Origin: Chitinophaga pinensis
GTDB lineage: Bacteria; Bacteroidota; Bacteroidia; NS11-12g; UBA955
Direction: 5' to 3'
NCBI GenBank assembly: GCA_945888525.1
Contig: CAMDAF010000012.1
Coordinates: 1-62,790 of the forward strand
Length of the DNA: 62,790 nt
In this document: piece by piece, positions 1 through 8,939 of the stretch
Layout of the letters: each line of letters begins with the position of its first letter
How positions within the stretch are numbered: the stretch's first letter is position 1
The notes under the pieces: generated by a model
What the model saw: only the letters and a program-made list of their open reading frames with translations
What the model was told of the DNA's origin: nothing
The model's database searches: none
Translations under genes and position numbers: made by a program

Positions 1-1368
1 ATCAAAACAACCTCAGACGCGGAGTTTGATGTAAAATGGGGCAATGTGGCTGGATCATTTAAATGGAACAGGGTTGTAAGTAGCCGTTTGTTTTCCAATC
101 TTGATGTCACTTACAGCCAATATAAGAGTTCAATTGGACTTGGATTTAGTGAATCTGTTGACAGTGCAAGGATAGTTGATTTCTCAAAAATTAATTTTAA
201 ATACTTCAACTTTATCCGCGACTTCCAAACGGGGCTGAATTATGACTACATACTCGATAAACGCAACACGCTGCGCTATGGTGCACAATTTTCATTGAAA
301 GGTTTTATGCCTGGATCTACAGCCACCACGTTTAATCAAAATGGAGTGATTTCCAACGATACTTTTTTTGGCTTGTCAAAAGCGCTTACCACAAAAGAGC
401 TCGCAATATATTTAGAAGAAGAAACAAAGGTAAATAACAACTTGAGGCTAAACATTGGTGCAAGGATGGTTAATTATTTCTACAAAGACCAGACCTTCAT
501 ATTTTTAGAACCACGTTTCTCATTTAACCGTAAATTTAATAACACCTATGCTTTGAAAGGGAGTTATACGATGATGAACCAAACGCTAAATCTACTCGCA
601 GACAATATCAACTCTAACGTATTGTCATTAAATTTTGACCGTTGGGTTCCCTCAAACAATGCAGTCAAACCTCAAAAGGCTCAACAATTGACCCTCGGAT
701 TATCTAAGCCTTTTAAAGACAATTGGGAACTAACCGTTGAGGGCTATTATAAATGGTATTCTAGGATATTGGAAGTAAAAGAGGGTGCTGACATCAACGG
801 GGGAATTTTAAGCAGCAACGAATGGGAATCTAAATTGCTTACAGGCAAAGCTTGGAACTATGGCATTGAAACATTTTTACACAAAAGAAAGGGCGACCTT
901 ACAGGATGGATGAGCTACTCCTTATCTTGGGCAAAACGCAATACACCTGGTATCAATAGAGGTGAAGATTACTACTACCAATTTGACCGCAGACATTATA
1001 TTAACATCGTAGCCCAAACGCGCATAGATGACGAATATTCGGCATCTGTAAACGTTGTGTTTTCCACTGGCAATGTTCAATCGGTGCCAATTGGGAAATA
1101 CCTAGACATCAATGGAAATGTGGTATACGACTACACAGAAAAAAACAATTACCGCTTAGCCAATACCTTCAGGATTGATTTTGGCTTAAACAAAATACGC
1201 TATTCATCATGGGCCGCCGAGTCGGGCTACCGATTCTCAGTTTACAATGTTTTAGCGAGAAACAATCCCGCTTATATATACATTGACAACAGCGGCAAAA
1301 CACCAAAAGCTTATCAAAGAGGCTTCTTACCATTTATTCCAGGCATCACCTACTACATCAAATTCTAA
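1..1368 (+). CDS. TonB-dependent receptor, C-terminal part (5' end outside window)
   Basis: The frame is open from base 1, so this is the last 455 residues of a longer gene; the GTG at 46 is only an internal codon. The product is rich in alternating aromatic and polar strands, carries TonB-receptor barrel landmarks such as NWELTVEGYYKWYSRILE and FDRRHYINIVAQ, and ends in a terminal aromatic residue (YYIKF), as outer-membrane barrels do. The family imports siderophores, vitamins or oligomers across the outer membrane using TonB energy. Plug and signal peptide are missing from view. A DUF4249 lipoprotein starts 6 bases downstream, a pairing common in Bacteroidota, so the two probably form one operon. 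The substrate cannot be told. Confidence 0.9.
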   Translation: MKTTSDAEFDVKWGNVAGSFKWNRVVSSRLFSNLDVTYSQYKSSIGLGFSESVDSARIVDFSKINFKYFNFIRDFQTGLNYDYILDKRNTLRYGAQFSLKGFMPGSTATTFNQNGVISNDTFFGLSKALTTKELAIYLEEETKVNNNLRLNIGARMVNYFYKDQTFIFLEPRFSFNRKFNNTYALKGSYTMMNQTLNLLADNINSNVLSLNFDRWVPSNNAVKPQKAQQLTLGLSKPFKDNWELTVEGYYKWYSRILEVKEGADINGGILSSNEWESKLLTGKAWNYGIETFLHKRKGDLTGWMSYSLSWAKRNTPGINRGEDYYYQFDRRHYINIVAQTRIDDEYSASVNVVFSTGNVQSVPIGKYLDINGNVVYDYTEKNNYRLANTFRIDFGLNKIRYSSWAAESGYRFSVYNVLARNNPAYIYIDNSGKTPKAYQRGFLPFIPGITYYIKF

Positions 1369-1374
1369 AAAAAC

Positions 1375-2226
1375 ATGCAATTAAAATACATCATCTATAT
1401 GGGCATTGCAGTCTTCGCACTTTCATGTCAAAAAGAGATTGAATTAAACCTGCCTGCATACAACAGTAAATTGGTTGTTAACGGCGAAATGGATACAGAG
1501 AATCCAATATCATTAGAAGTTAGCCGAAGTATTCCCATTATGCAATCCAACGATTCTACAGGCTATTTAATTAAAGATGCAGTGGTCCAAATTTTTGAAA
1601 ATGGAACCAATATAGGAACAGCAAATTATTTCTCAGGCAAATATGTATTGGCCGCGAAACCGAAGCCTGGCGCTTCCTATCAAATTAAAGTAAGTTCAGG
1701 AACCTACACCCCTGTCCAGGCCAATTTAAAAATACCGAAAAAACTTCCTGTTGTATTAAAATTTAAAGACTCAATTGGTTTGGATGCTTTTGGATTTAAG
1801 GTGGGTCAAATTAGCTTAAGCTTTACCGATGATGGCAGTGTAAGCAATTATTACAAATTATTAATTCGATACTACAATGCAGGAACCACTGTTTGGTTTC
1901 CATTTGAAATAGCGTCAAACGACATCTTATTTATAAACAATGATAAATTAAATGATGGTGGGTATATGTTTAGCGATAGAACCTTTTCAGGCAAAACGAA
2001 AAACTTATATTTCGATGTTCCTTTTGGATTGGCCCAAGGAACCCCAAAATTTGAGGTGTCTATAAAAAGTTTTGATACCGATTACAATGATTACCTGCGC
2101 GCAGTAGAAAATTACCGTCAGAATGGCAATGGCCTCAGCAATGAGCCCGTTATATTAAAAACAAATATCACCAATGGCATTGGAATGGTTGGAGGAGTAA
2201 GCAATGTAAGGGACACCATTTATTAA
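1375..2226 (+). CDS. DUF4249 family lipoprotein
   Basis: 283 residues. The N-terminus has a short hydrophobic stretch and lipobox (AVFALSC, Cys 18), so it should be a lipoprotein. The sequence after it (KEIELNLPAYNSKLVVNGEM) and the following beta-rich body match the DUF4249 family, which nearly always sits next to a TonB receptor of the SusC-like or carboxypeptidase-regulated type. Here it follows the receptor by 6 bases. A role as a surface partner of that receptor is inferred from context; no catalytic residues are visible. Confidence 0.85.
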   Translation: MQLKYIIYMGIAVFALSCQKEIELNLPAYNSKLVVNGEMDTENPISLEVSRSIPIMQSNDSTGYLIKDAVVQIFENGTNIGTANYFSGKYVLAAKPKPGASYQIKVSSGTYTPVQANLKIPKKLPVVLKFKDSIGLDAFGFKVGQISLSFTDDGSVSNYYKLLIRYYNAGTTVWFPFEIASNDILFINNDKLNDGGYMFSDRTFSGKTKNLYFDVPFGLAQGTPKFEVSIKSFDTDYNDYLRAVENYRQNGNGLSNEPVILKTNITNGIGMVGGVSNVRDTIY

Positions 2227-2296
2227 TCATAATTAAGTCCTATTTTAATCCCAACACAATAAATCTTCAATAAAGACAATTTAGGAGATAATGCAT

Positions 2297-3334
2297 ATGA
2301 AAAAGCAAACACTTGCAATCATTTTAACTTTAATGGGTTTTCAAAAAGTCTATTCGCAAATTGCAGGCACAAAAGCATTTGCTTTTTTAAACATGCCAAG
2401 CTCAGCAAGACAATTGTCATTAGGGAGTAATTTCAGCAGCAGCATAGACAACGATTTGAGTCAGGCTTGGAATAACCCGGCAGCCTTAAATCCTTCAATG
2501 GACAAGCATGTATTTGCAAGTTACAACAATTACATCAGCGACATAAACACAGGCTATTTTAGTTATGGTAAAACCCTAAAGAATAAAGGTACTTTTTCGT
2601 TGGGTATACTGTACTTGGATTATGGAACATTTAATGGCTATAATGAAGGCGGGATAAGTACAGGAACATTTAAAGCGCAAGACCAATGTTTTAGTCTCTC
2701 TTATGGAAAACAGCTAAACCGTAAATTCAGACTTGGCGCGAATGCAAAATACATTTATTCTATTTATGAGTCTTTTGTTAGCAATGGTTTGTCAACAGAC
2801 CTCTCAGGCATTTACACCGATTCTGCAAAGCAATTAACAGTTACGGCTTTTGCAAGAAACATAGGATTTCAAGCCATCCCATACAGTGGCACTGAGCGCC
2901 AAGGCTTGCCTTTTGAGATGGCAATTACCATTTCTAAAAGACTAGAGCACCTGCCTTTTAGGTACCACTTAATTTTTAGCAACTTACAAAAACCAGATTT
3001 CAGATACACCATCTCTGAAACAGGTGAAAAAGATGAGAATGGGAATCCTAAATTGAGGTCTATGACTATGGGTGATAATATTCTGCGGCACATTGGCCTG
3101 GGCGGTGAACTTAATCTATCTAAACATTTTGTCTTTCGTTTTGGCTATAACCACATGAAACGAAAAGAAATGGGTCAAGAACAAAAAAGAGGTACTGCAG
3201 GATTTAGTTGGGGCTTAGGCTTTAAGGTATCTAAATTTCAGATCTCTTATGGAAGCGCGGGGTATTTTTCCGGATACAACAGCAACCAATTTAGCTTACT
3301 TCTAAACCTAAATGATTTTTACAAGAAAAAATAA
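2297..3334 (+). CDS. porQ: Type IX secretion system protein PorQ
   Basis: 345 residues from the chosen start. A signal peptide (about residues 1-21, ending VYSQ) is followed by the PorQ/PorV-type N-terminus (FAFLNMPSSARQLSLGS) and the NNPAALNP segment typical of the PorV/PorQ/FadL-like barrel family; the rest is outer-membrane beta-barrel. PorQ acts with PorU, PorV and PorZ in the T9SS attachment complex at the outer membrane. The ATG at 2297 is preferred over 2291 because a purine-rich AGGAGA lies 8 bases before it and the signal peptide then begins MKK. The other PorUVZ genes are not in this window. Confidence 0.85.
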   Translation: MKKQTLAIILTLMGFQKVYSQIAGTKAFAFLNMPSSARQLSLGSNFSSSIDNDLSQAWNNPAALNPSMDKHVFASYNNYISDINTGYFSYGKTLKNKGTFSLGILYLDYGTFNGYNEGGISTGTFKAQDQCFSLSYGKQLNRKFRLGANAKYIYSIYESFVSNGLSTDLSGIYTDSAKQLTVTAFARNIGFQAIPYSGTERQGLPFEMAITISKRLEHLPFRYHLIFSNLQKPDFRYTISETGEKDENGNPKLRSMTMGDNILRHIGLGGELNLSKHFVFRFGYNHMKRKEMGQEQKRGTAGFSWGLGFKVSKFQISYGSAGYFSGYNSNQFSLLLNLNDFYKKK

Positions 3335-3356
3335 AAAGAGGGATTATAAAAACCAA

Positions 3357-3668
3357 TTAAGAAAGATTTGACCCTGTTTCTGGATCGTAATCTTTTCTCG
3401 AAAATTCTTCAAAATTATACTCCGGCAATAATTCACTTTTAACATGCTTAATGGTTTCATTCAAAGCTTCAGAGAACTTATTGAAATCTTCTTTGTACAA
3501 AAAAATCTTAGATTTCACGTAATTTCCGTCATCAAATTTCTTTGTACTTTCGGTTATTGTTAAAAAATAATCATTTGATTTAGTGGCTCTTACATCAAAA
3601 AAATAAGTCCTCTTTCCAGCTTTCACACGTTTCGAATAGATGCTGTTTTTTTCTCTGTTATCCTCCAT
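3357..3668 (-). CDS. PUR-alpha-like DUF3276 protein
   Basis: 103 residues. The body (SKRVKAGKRTYFFDVRATK, then DYFLTITES and KSKIFLYKEDFNKF) matches the single PUR repeat of DUF3276 proteins, which are related to Borrelia BpuR and eukaryotic PUR-alpha and bind single-stranded DNA or RNA. The protein is small, cytoplasmic and basic at the N-terminus, with an acidic, family-typical C-terminal tail. It is transcribed alone, convergent with porQ and divergent from the next gene. The target nucleic acid is unknown. Family assignment is confident; function is by homology only. Confidence 0.85.
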   Translation of the reverse strand: MEDNREKNSIYSKRVKAGKRTYFFDVRATKSNDYFLTITESTKKFDDGNYVKSKIFLYKEDFNKFSEALNETIKHVKSELLPEYNFEEFSRKDYDPETGSNLS

Positions 3669-3760
3669 TATAGTCAGTAAATTTTTCGCTAATTAACACC
3701 TTTTTTTTAAATACAAAAAATTTTTATTATTTTGGCTGTACAATTGCATCTAAAAAAGAC

Positions 3761-4183
3761 ATGAAGCACCTAATAATGATCTTTAGCACCCTGTTTTGTG
3801 TGCCATTTTTACAAGCGAATACGGCCGACTCAAGCAGAAGCGTTCAAGTGGGTGATTCTGTTATGCTTTCAACCTGTCCTGCGAAGGGATATGTTTATTT
3901 GCAATATTATCAAAAAACCAGATTTCCAAACATCAATTCTACTTATAACAAGTTGACTGGCGAAGACTTTTATGAGTATTTTTTTCTTGATGGTGATTTT
4001 GACGCCAAAGCCTTACCTTGTTCTTATGGAAACAAAAAATACCGCATCCTAAGCATCCGAACTTTGGTGGACAAGAATACGGGGGCAGATAGACCCGTGA
4101 TGTTCTTAGACCTCGGCTTAAACACCGTGGCGTGGGTGGAATTAAGCGGCGCAGTTGATGCGCTTGAAGTTTTTTTAGACTAA
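3761..4183 (+). CDS. Secreted protein of unknown function
   Basis: 140 residues with a clear signal peptide (about residues 1-19, ending LQANTADSS) and no lipobox. The mature part has two cysteines (CPAKGYVYLQYYQKT and LPCSYGNKKY) that could form a disulfide in the periplasm. I recognise no family. A monocistronic layout is suggested by divergence from DUF3276 upstream and by a U-rich hairpin just after the stop. Residues such as YRILSIRTLVDKNTG look like a globular beta domain. Confidence 0.7.
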   Translation: MKHLIMIFSTLFCVPFLQANTADSSRSVQVGDSVMLSTCPAKGYVYLQYYQKTRFPNINSTYNKLTGEDFYEYFFLDGDFDAKALPCSYGNKKYRILSIRTLVDKNTGADRPVMFLDLGLNTVAWVELSGAVDALEVFLD

Positions 4184-4198
4184 AACATTAAATCAACA

Positions 4199-4229
4199 AA
4201 AAAGCTCTAGTTTTATTGGCGCTTTTTTG
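4199..4229 (+). terminator. Probable rho-independent terminator
   Basis: AAAAAAGC (4199-4206) pairs with GCTTTTTT (4222-4229) around a 15-base loop, right after the secreted protein at 3761-4183. The T run continues the stem. It is A/T dominated, so only moderately strong. Confidence 0.55.
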
Positions 4230-4246
4230 TTTTAAAAAACGTGGAA

Positions 4247-4633
4247 TTAGTTGGCCATTCCATTGACAATCCAACATTCAATAACTTGAATGGAACTGTC
4301 GCTTAATTTTGCAGCCTTTAAAGGCATAGGTGTTGCCAGCATTTGGTGTTTAATTGCTGCCATAAAACGCGGTTTAATGGCTTCTTCTTTCAACAGTTCA
4401 TAAGTAGACAAGTCGATGCCGTCAGCATGTCTGCTGGCACTGTGACAAGTTTTTGCACAATGCATATCAATCAAAACTTTAACGTTGTTGGTATATGAAT
4501 TGGATGCACTGCAATTTAATTTTGTGCTAATTGGAGGTGTTTCTGCTTGTGCAACTGTTTTTTTCGAACCACAAGCAGATGCAAAACCTAGACAAATGCA
4601 GGCAATGCTTAAATAGTTAATATTGGCTTTCAT
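4247..4633 (-). CDS. Small lipoprotein with cytochrome c-like CxxxCH motif
   Basis: 128 residues from the ATG at 4633. Signal peptide with lipobox (GFASACG, Cys at about residue 21). The mature domain begins VKVLIDMHCAKTCHSAS and continues with a distal Met-rich stretch (ATPMPLKAAKL) and a C-terminal helix (IQVIECWIVNGMAN), the order seen in small c-type cytochrome domains of Bacteroidota, where the final helix reads like W..DGM. The haem-binding motif has three residues between the cysteines (CAKTCH) rather than two. A longer reading from 4675 would overlap lon and is less likely. Probable role: membrane-anchored periplasmic electron carrier or a haem-free relic of one. Confidence 0.6.
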   Translation of the reverse strand: MKANINYLSIACICLGFASACGSKKTVAQAETPPISTKLNCSASNSYTNNVKVLIDMHCAKTCHSASRHADGIDLSTYELLKEEAIKPRFMAAIKHQMLATPMPLKAAKLSDSSIQVIECWIVNGMAN

Positions 4634-4649
4634 TTTGTAAATTCTAATT

Positions 4650-7121
4650 CTATTTATCTTTGGTGGCTTCATCAATATTCAAAACCAAAGGTTTTGCAAC
4701 TTTTTCTTCTAGCAATGCAAGATCAAGAACTTCAAGCATACTGCTCACATAACGAAATTCTACGCCTTTCAAATACTGAATTGGTATATCATCAACATCT
4801 TTTTTGTTTTCTTTACACATGATAATTTCCCTTATCCCTGCGCGTTTTGCTGCCAATATTTTCTCTTTGATGCCACCAACTGGCAAAACCCTGCCCCTCA
4901 GTGTAATTTCGCCTGTCATCGCAAGAAAAGGCTTAATTTTTCTTTGGGTAAACAAAGATGCCAAAGAAGTTAAAATGGTAATACCAGCACTGGGTCCATC
5001 TTTAGGAATTGCTCCGGCTGGAAAGTGGATATGCGTATCCCAATTATTAAAAGCTTTATAATCGATGTTCAAATATTCTGCGTTGGCTTTCAAATATGTC
5101 ATAGCCGTTGTAGCCGACTCTTTCATTACGTCCCCCAATTTACCTGTTAATACCACCCCACCCTTTCCACGGGTTAATGTACTTTCCACAAACAAAATAC
5201 TACCACCAACTGGACTCCAAGCCAAACCTGTCACAACACCCGCTGTATCATTGTCTTGGTAGATTTCTTTTTCTAATTTATCAACCCCAAGGATCCTTTC
5301 AATGTCTTCATGACTCAAGCTAGGGTTAAAGGCATTTTCACTCGCAATATTCATTGCGTTATGCCTCACTAAAGCAGCAATTTTTTTCTCTAGATTTCTA
5401 ACTCCACTTTCACGGGTATATTCTTCAACAATTCCTTCAAGGACTTTATCGCTTAATTTAAATTGCATGGCTTTTAATCCATGCATGGTTCTCTGCTTTG
5501 GAATCAAATATTTTTGCGCAATTTGAATCTTCTCTTCAACTGTATAGCCACTAATTTCTATTATTTCCATTCTATCCAACAAAGCTGGTTGAATGGTGTC
5601 TAACGAATTGGCTGTGGCAATGAACATTACTTTGCTTAAGTCGTAATCCAATTCCAAATAATTGTCGTGAAAACTTGTGTTTTGTTCAGGGTCCAAAACC
5701 TCCAACAAAGCCGATGAGGGATCTCCTTTAAAATCTTGTCCAACTTTATCAATCTCATCCAAGACAAAGACAGGATTACCTGACTTTACTTTTTTGAGAT
5801 TTTGTATAATTCTTCCTGGCATGGCACCAATATAGGTTTTGCGGTGACCGCGTATTTCCGATTCATCGTGCAAACCACCTAGAGATACCCGCACGTATTT
5901 TCGGCCAATGGCTTTGGCAATACTTTTACCTAAACTTGTTTTACCAACACCAGGCGGGCCATACAAACAAATTATTGGACTTTTTAAATCGCCTTTCAAC
6001 TTAATTACGGCCAAGTATTCTAAAATTCTTTGCTTCACTTTTTCAAGCCCAAAGTGGTCTGAGTCTAATACTTTCTGAGCTTTTTTAATGTCTAAATTGT
6101 CTCGGGTGAACTCGTTCCAAGGCAAGTCTAAGAGGGTTTGTGCGTAATTAAGACTGACTGAATAATCAGGACTGGCAGGGTTAACCCTTAAAAGCTTGTC
6201 CAACTCTTTATTAAATGCCTCATGGGTATCTTTACTCCATTTCTTTTTATTGCCCCTTTCTCTAAGACTTTCTATTTCTCTATCTGGAGAATCGTGACCC
6301 AATTCTTCTTGAATGGCCCGTATTTGCTGCTGCAGAAAATACTCTTTTTGTTGCTTATCTATATCAACTTTAACTTTGCTTTGAATTTGATCCTTTAATT
6401 TCAACATTTGATTTTCTCTTATCAAATGTTCAAAGACCATATTGGCACGCTCTTTTAAAGTTTTAGAATTTAATATGTGCTGCTTTTCAGGTAAAGTAAT
6501 GCTCAAATTAGACGCTATAAAACTTACCAGAAAATTATCACTGTCAATATTTCTGAGTGCAAAATTGGCCTCTGACGGAATGTTCGGAGAAAGTTCAATA
6601 TTTTCTGCAGCCGTATCTTTTATACTGCTAATTAAAGCTTTCAGTTCTTTGTCGCTTTTTTCTTCTTCTATGTCTATGGCTTTCACTTCAGCCCTCAAAT
6701 ATGGTTCAGAAGACAACTCGGGCCCCAACTCAATTTTGCGTTTTCCCTGGATAATCGCAGTGGTATTACCATCGGGCATGCGCAAAATTTTAATAATTTG
6801 TGCCATTGTTCCAATCGTATTTAAATCTGAAATACCCGGCTCTTCAGTTTCTGGATTTATTTGCGCGAAAACACCAATTATTTTATTTCCTTTATTGGCA
6901 TCTTTTATAAGTTTGATGGATTTATCTCTGCCAACAGTTATTGGGAATACGACACCTGGAAATAAAACAGTGTTGCGAATCGGCAAGATTGGCAGACTTT
7001 CTGGCACAGTTAGTTTATTGCTTTCCTTTTCTTCTTGCTGCGAAAACAATGGAAACAAATCACCACCTTCTGAATCATCAGATTCCATGTGCCCTCCAAA
7101 TATCTTTTTATCGAAAATCAT
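4650..7121 (-). CDS. lon: ATP-dependent protease Lon
   Basis: 823 residues from ATG 7121. In order: N-terminal substrate-binding domain ([18 protein letters not shown]), coiled linker, AAA+ module with Walker [14 protein letters not shown] and Walker [11 protein letters not shown], and the C-terminal protease domain with the Ser of [11 protein letters not shown] and the Lys of [14 protein letters not shown], the Ser-Lys dyad. Length is normal for the family. An upstream ATG (7220) lies before a TAnnTTTG promoter element at 7159-7166, so it cannot be used from that promoter; a further ATG at 7088, preceded by GGAGG, is an alternative start. Lon degrades damaged and regulatory proteins in the cytoplasm. 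Confidence 0.95.
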   Translation of the reverse strand: MIFDKKIFGGHMESDDSEGGDLFPLFSQQEEKESNKLTVPESLPILPIRNTVLFPGVVFPITVGRDKSIKLIKDANKGNKIIGVFAQINPETEEPGISDLNTIGTMAQIIKILRMPDGNTTAIIQGKRKIELGPELSSEPYLRAEVKAIDIEEEKSDKELKALISSIKDTAAENIELSPNIPSEANFALRNIDSDNFLVSFIASNLSITLPEKQHILNSKTLKERANMVFEHLIRENQMLKLKDQIQSKVKVDIDKQQKEYFLQQQIRAIQEELGHDSPDREIESLRERGNKKKWSKDTHEAFNKELDKLLRVNPASPDYSVSLNYAQTLLDLPWNEFTRDNLDIKKAQKVLDSDHFGLEKVKQRILEYLAVIKLKGDLKSPIICLYGPPGVGKTSLGKSIAKAIGRKYVRVSLGGLHDESEIRGHRKTYIGAMPGRIIQNLKKVKSGNPVFVLDEIDKVGQDFKGDPSSALLEVLDPEQNTSFHDNYLELDYDLSKVMFIATANSLDTIQPALLDRMEIIEISGYTVEEKIQIAQKYLIPKQRTMHGLKAMQFKLSDKVLEGIVEEYTRESGVRNLEKKIAALVRHNAMNIASENAFNPSLSHEDIERILGVDKLEKEIYQDNDTAGVVTGLAWSPVGGSILFVESTLTRGKGGVVLTGKLGDVMKESATTAMTYLKANAEYLNIDYKAFNNWDTHIHFPAGAIPKDGPSAGITILTSLASLFTQRKIKPFLAMTGEITLRGRVLPVGGIKEKILAAKRAGIREIIMCKENKKDVDDIPIQYLKGVEFRYVSSMLEVLDLALLEEKVAKPLVLNIDEATKDK

Positions 7122-7158
7122 AATATTAGCTCTTTTAACGCAATAGACGTACCACGAA

Positions 7159-7166
7159 CAAAAATA
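7159..7166 (-). promoter_or_regulatory. -7 promoter element for lon
   Basis: Minus strand reads TATTTTTG, a match to the Bacteroidota -7 consensus TAnnTTTG, about 38 bases before the lon ATG. No clear -33 element was found. Confidence 0.5.
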
Positions 7167-7220
7167 TGACAAAATGTTCGGTAAAAAATATGATAACAGA
7201 AAAAATAGTCTAAATGGCAA

Positions 7221-7248
7221 AAAAAAGCCCGAAGTCTACTTTCGGGCT
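7221..7248 (-). terminator. Rho-independent terminator of ktrA
   Basis: AGCCCGAA (7226-7233) pairs with TTCGGGCT (7241-7248) around a 7-base loop; on the minus strand the hairpin is followed by a run of eight T (complement of 7218-7225 region). It separates ktrA from lon. Confidence 0.85.
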
Positions 7249-7268
7249 ATTTCTTTTTATGCTTGGCA

Positions 7269-7964
7269 TTATTTGTTCAACTCAATGAATCTTTCTATAT
7301 CAATTTCCTTACCCATGACAATAATTTCGTCTTGTTCATATATGATCGTATTGGATTGGACTACCCCCAACAAATGTCTTTCATGCTCAACTTTTCCGCG
7401 TTTTTCTACTTCATATAAGCGTTTAATTGTTATTAGACTTAGGTTGTATTTTACATCAAATTCAATTTTCTCAATCGTCATATTTTTTATCCCTTTGGGC
7501 GCAGAAATTTCTGCTATTTCATAACCATCTGGTAATTGTAAAAATGTTTTCACACTCGGATGAATAAGCCTTTCAGCAACCAATATACCAACTTCTTCTT
7601 CTGGCGATAATATCTCAGTTATACCCAATTTTTCGAGTATTAGTCTCTGGTGTGGTGAACCTGCACGGGCTATAATTCGTTTGATTTTTAATTCCAATAA
7701 ATTCACGACGGTCAACATCAAAGCTTCAAAATTTTCGCCTATTGCAACCACAACAGCATCCATTTCTTCAATTTTAAAACTTTTAAGTGCATTGATTTCT
7801 GTCGCATCCATGGTTATGGCCATCGCAACGTCTTCTTTTAACAATTCAACTTTATCTTCATGGTCATCGATGGCAACTACTTCCGCGCCTCTTCTTGAAA
7901 GTTGTCTGGCGATCTTACCTCCAAAACGGCCAAGACCAATTACTGCAAATTTTGCTTTAATCAT
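7269..7964 (-). CDS. ktrA: TrkA/KtrA-type potassium channel regulatory protein
   Basis: 231 residues. The N-terminal RCK domain has the Rossmann nucleotide-binding loop (KFAVIGLGRFGGKIA) and the acidic end of the second strand (VVAIDDHEDK); the C-terminal RCK_C domain covers about residues 140-225. The family binds NAD(H) or ATP/ADP as an octameric ring and gates a KtrB/TrkH potassium channel at the inner membrane. No channel gene is adjacent here, so the partner is encoded elsewhere. The ATG lies only five bases after the TAATTTTG promoter box, suggesting a leaderless mRNA. Trk versus Ktr naming is uncertain; the single-RCK length favours KtrA. Confidence 0.85.
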   Translation of the reverse strand: MIKAKFAVIGLGRFGGKIARQLSRRGAEVVAIDDHEDKVELLKEDVAMAITMDATEINALKSFKIEEMDAVVVAIGENFEALMLTVVNLLELKIKRIIARAGSPHQRLILEKLGITEILSPEEEVGILVAERLIHPSVKTFLQLPDGYEIAEISAPKGIKNMTIEKIEFDVKYNLSLITIKRLYEVEKRGKVEHERHLLGVVQSNTIIYEQDEIIVMGKEIDIERFIELNK

Positions 7965-7969
7965 TTATG

Positions 7970-7977
7970 CAAAATTA
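7970..7977 (-). promoter_or_regulatory. -7 promoter element for ktrA
   Basis: Minus strand TAATTTTG ends five bases before the ktrA ATG at 7964. Transcription should begin at or next to the start codon. Confidence 0.55.
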
Positions 7978-8106
7978 AAAGGTTTGTTGGAATAATTAGT
8001 AACATAAAAGAATAGTTTAATTCAAGAGCATAAAAATGTCTTATAAAAAGGATTTTTTTTGAGATTAAGGTCAATTGAATTGTTTTTATTTTTCAAATTC
8101 TTGCCT

Positions 8107-8114
8107 TATCTTTG
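8107..8114 (+). promoter_or_regulatory. -7 promoter element for the 8130 operon
   Basis: TATCTTTG matches TAnnTTTG; a TTG at 8080-8082 is a possible -33 element, although the 24-base spacing is longer than the usual 19-21. The ATG follows 15 bases later. Confidence 0.55.
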
Positions 8115-8129
8115 GGTTAAACGAACACT

Positions 8130-8939
8130 ATGAATTTCAAACCTATAATTTTGACACTGGGCTTGCTTTGCTTTGTTAAACATCAATCACTTGCACAAGT
8201 CTATGGATACGAGGCATTCTCGTCGTGCGGCAGTTTCTGCAATTCAAACAACTATTTCGCAGCTTTAAACAACCCTTCCGAAATGCTCAATTCAAATACC
8301 ACACTCTCCTATTCAATTAGCAATCCATACGGTTTACGCGATCTTTATTCTTCTGGCTTGAATTTACAAACCTCTTCAAAGCAAATTGCAATGGGTATGA
8401 CTTGGCAAAACCAAGGAAATGCAGGATACCAACAAAACACCATTGGGCTTTGCACGGCATTAAAACCCATTAAAGAAATAAAAACTGGCCTTAGAGGCAA
8501 AATAGAATACTTAAACTTGTATAAATATGGAAAAAGAAAATTCGCCAATATTGATGCTTCTATAAGTGCTCAAGTTCACTCAAAAATAAAGTCAAGCTTT
8601 ATTGTCCAAAATATTTTCAATTTACCCTCAAGTCAATTTGAGGGCTCTACACAAAACCAAATTGTCCAATGGGGAATTGGTTATAGCATTGAAAAAAGGA
8701 TACAACTCATATTTGAATTTGAAAAATCGAGCCTATCCGCAATAAATTTCAAATCAGCTATTTCATTCCGTAAAGACTCTAGTTTCAATTTAAATATTTG
8801 CTCCTCGAATGCAGGCAAACAATTGGGTTTAGGTATCGGAATAAAAAAGCAAAAAACCGAACTTGGATTTGCCTTTACTGCACATATTTTACTTGGATTT
8901 AGCACCTGTATTAGCATCGCATATGAAATCAAGTCTTAG
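8130..8939 (+). CDS. Predicted outer-membrane beta-barrel protein
   Basis: 269 residues with a signal peptide (about 1-22, ending SLAQVYG). The remainder has many short amphipathic strands with glycine turns (IAMGMTWQNQGNAGYQQN, LGLGIGIKKQKTELGFAF) and NNPSEMLN near the N-terminus, reminiscent of the PorV/PorQ-like group but shorter. I cannot name a family with certainty. Its last 17 bases overlap the start of the next gene, and that gene overlaps pdxJ, so the three are translationally coupled. Confidence 0.65.
   Translation: MNFKPIILTLGLLCFVKHQSLAQVYGYEAFSSCGSFCNSNNYFAALNNPSEMLNSNTTLSYSISNPYGLRDLYSSGLNLQTSSKQIAMGMTWQNQGNAGYQQNTIGLCTALKPIKEIKTGLRGKIEYLNLYKYGKRKFANIDASISAQVHSKIKSSFIVQNIFNLPSSQFEGSTQNQIVQWGIGYSIEKRIQLIFEFEKSSLSAINFKSAISFRKDSSFNLNICSSNAGKQLGLGIGIKKQKTELGFAFTAHILLGFSTCISIAYEIKS

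Noticed and set aside
6442-7146. A 234-codon open frame on the plus strand inside lon
   Set aside because: It lies entirely antisense to strongly conserved lon codons, has no family features and reflects the reverse complement of lon codon use.
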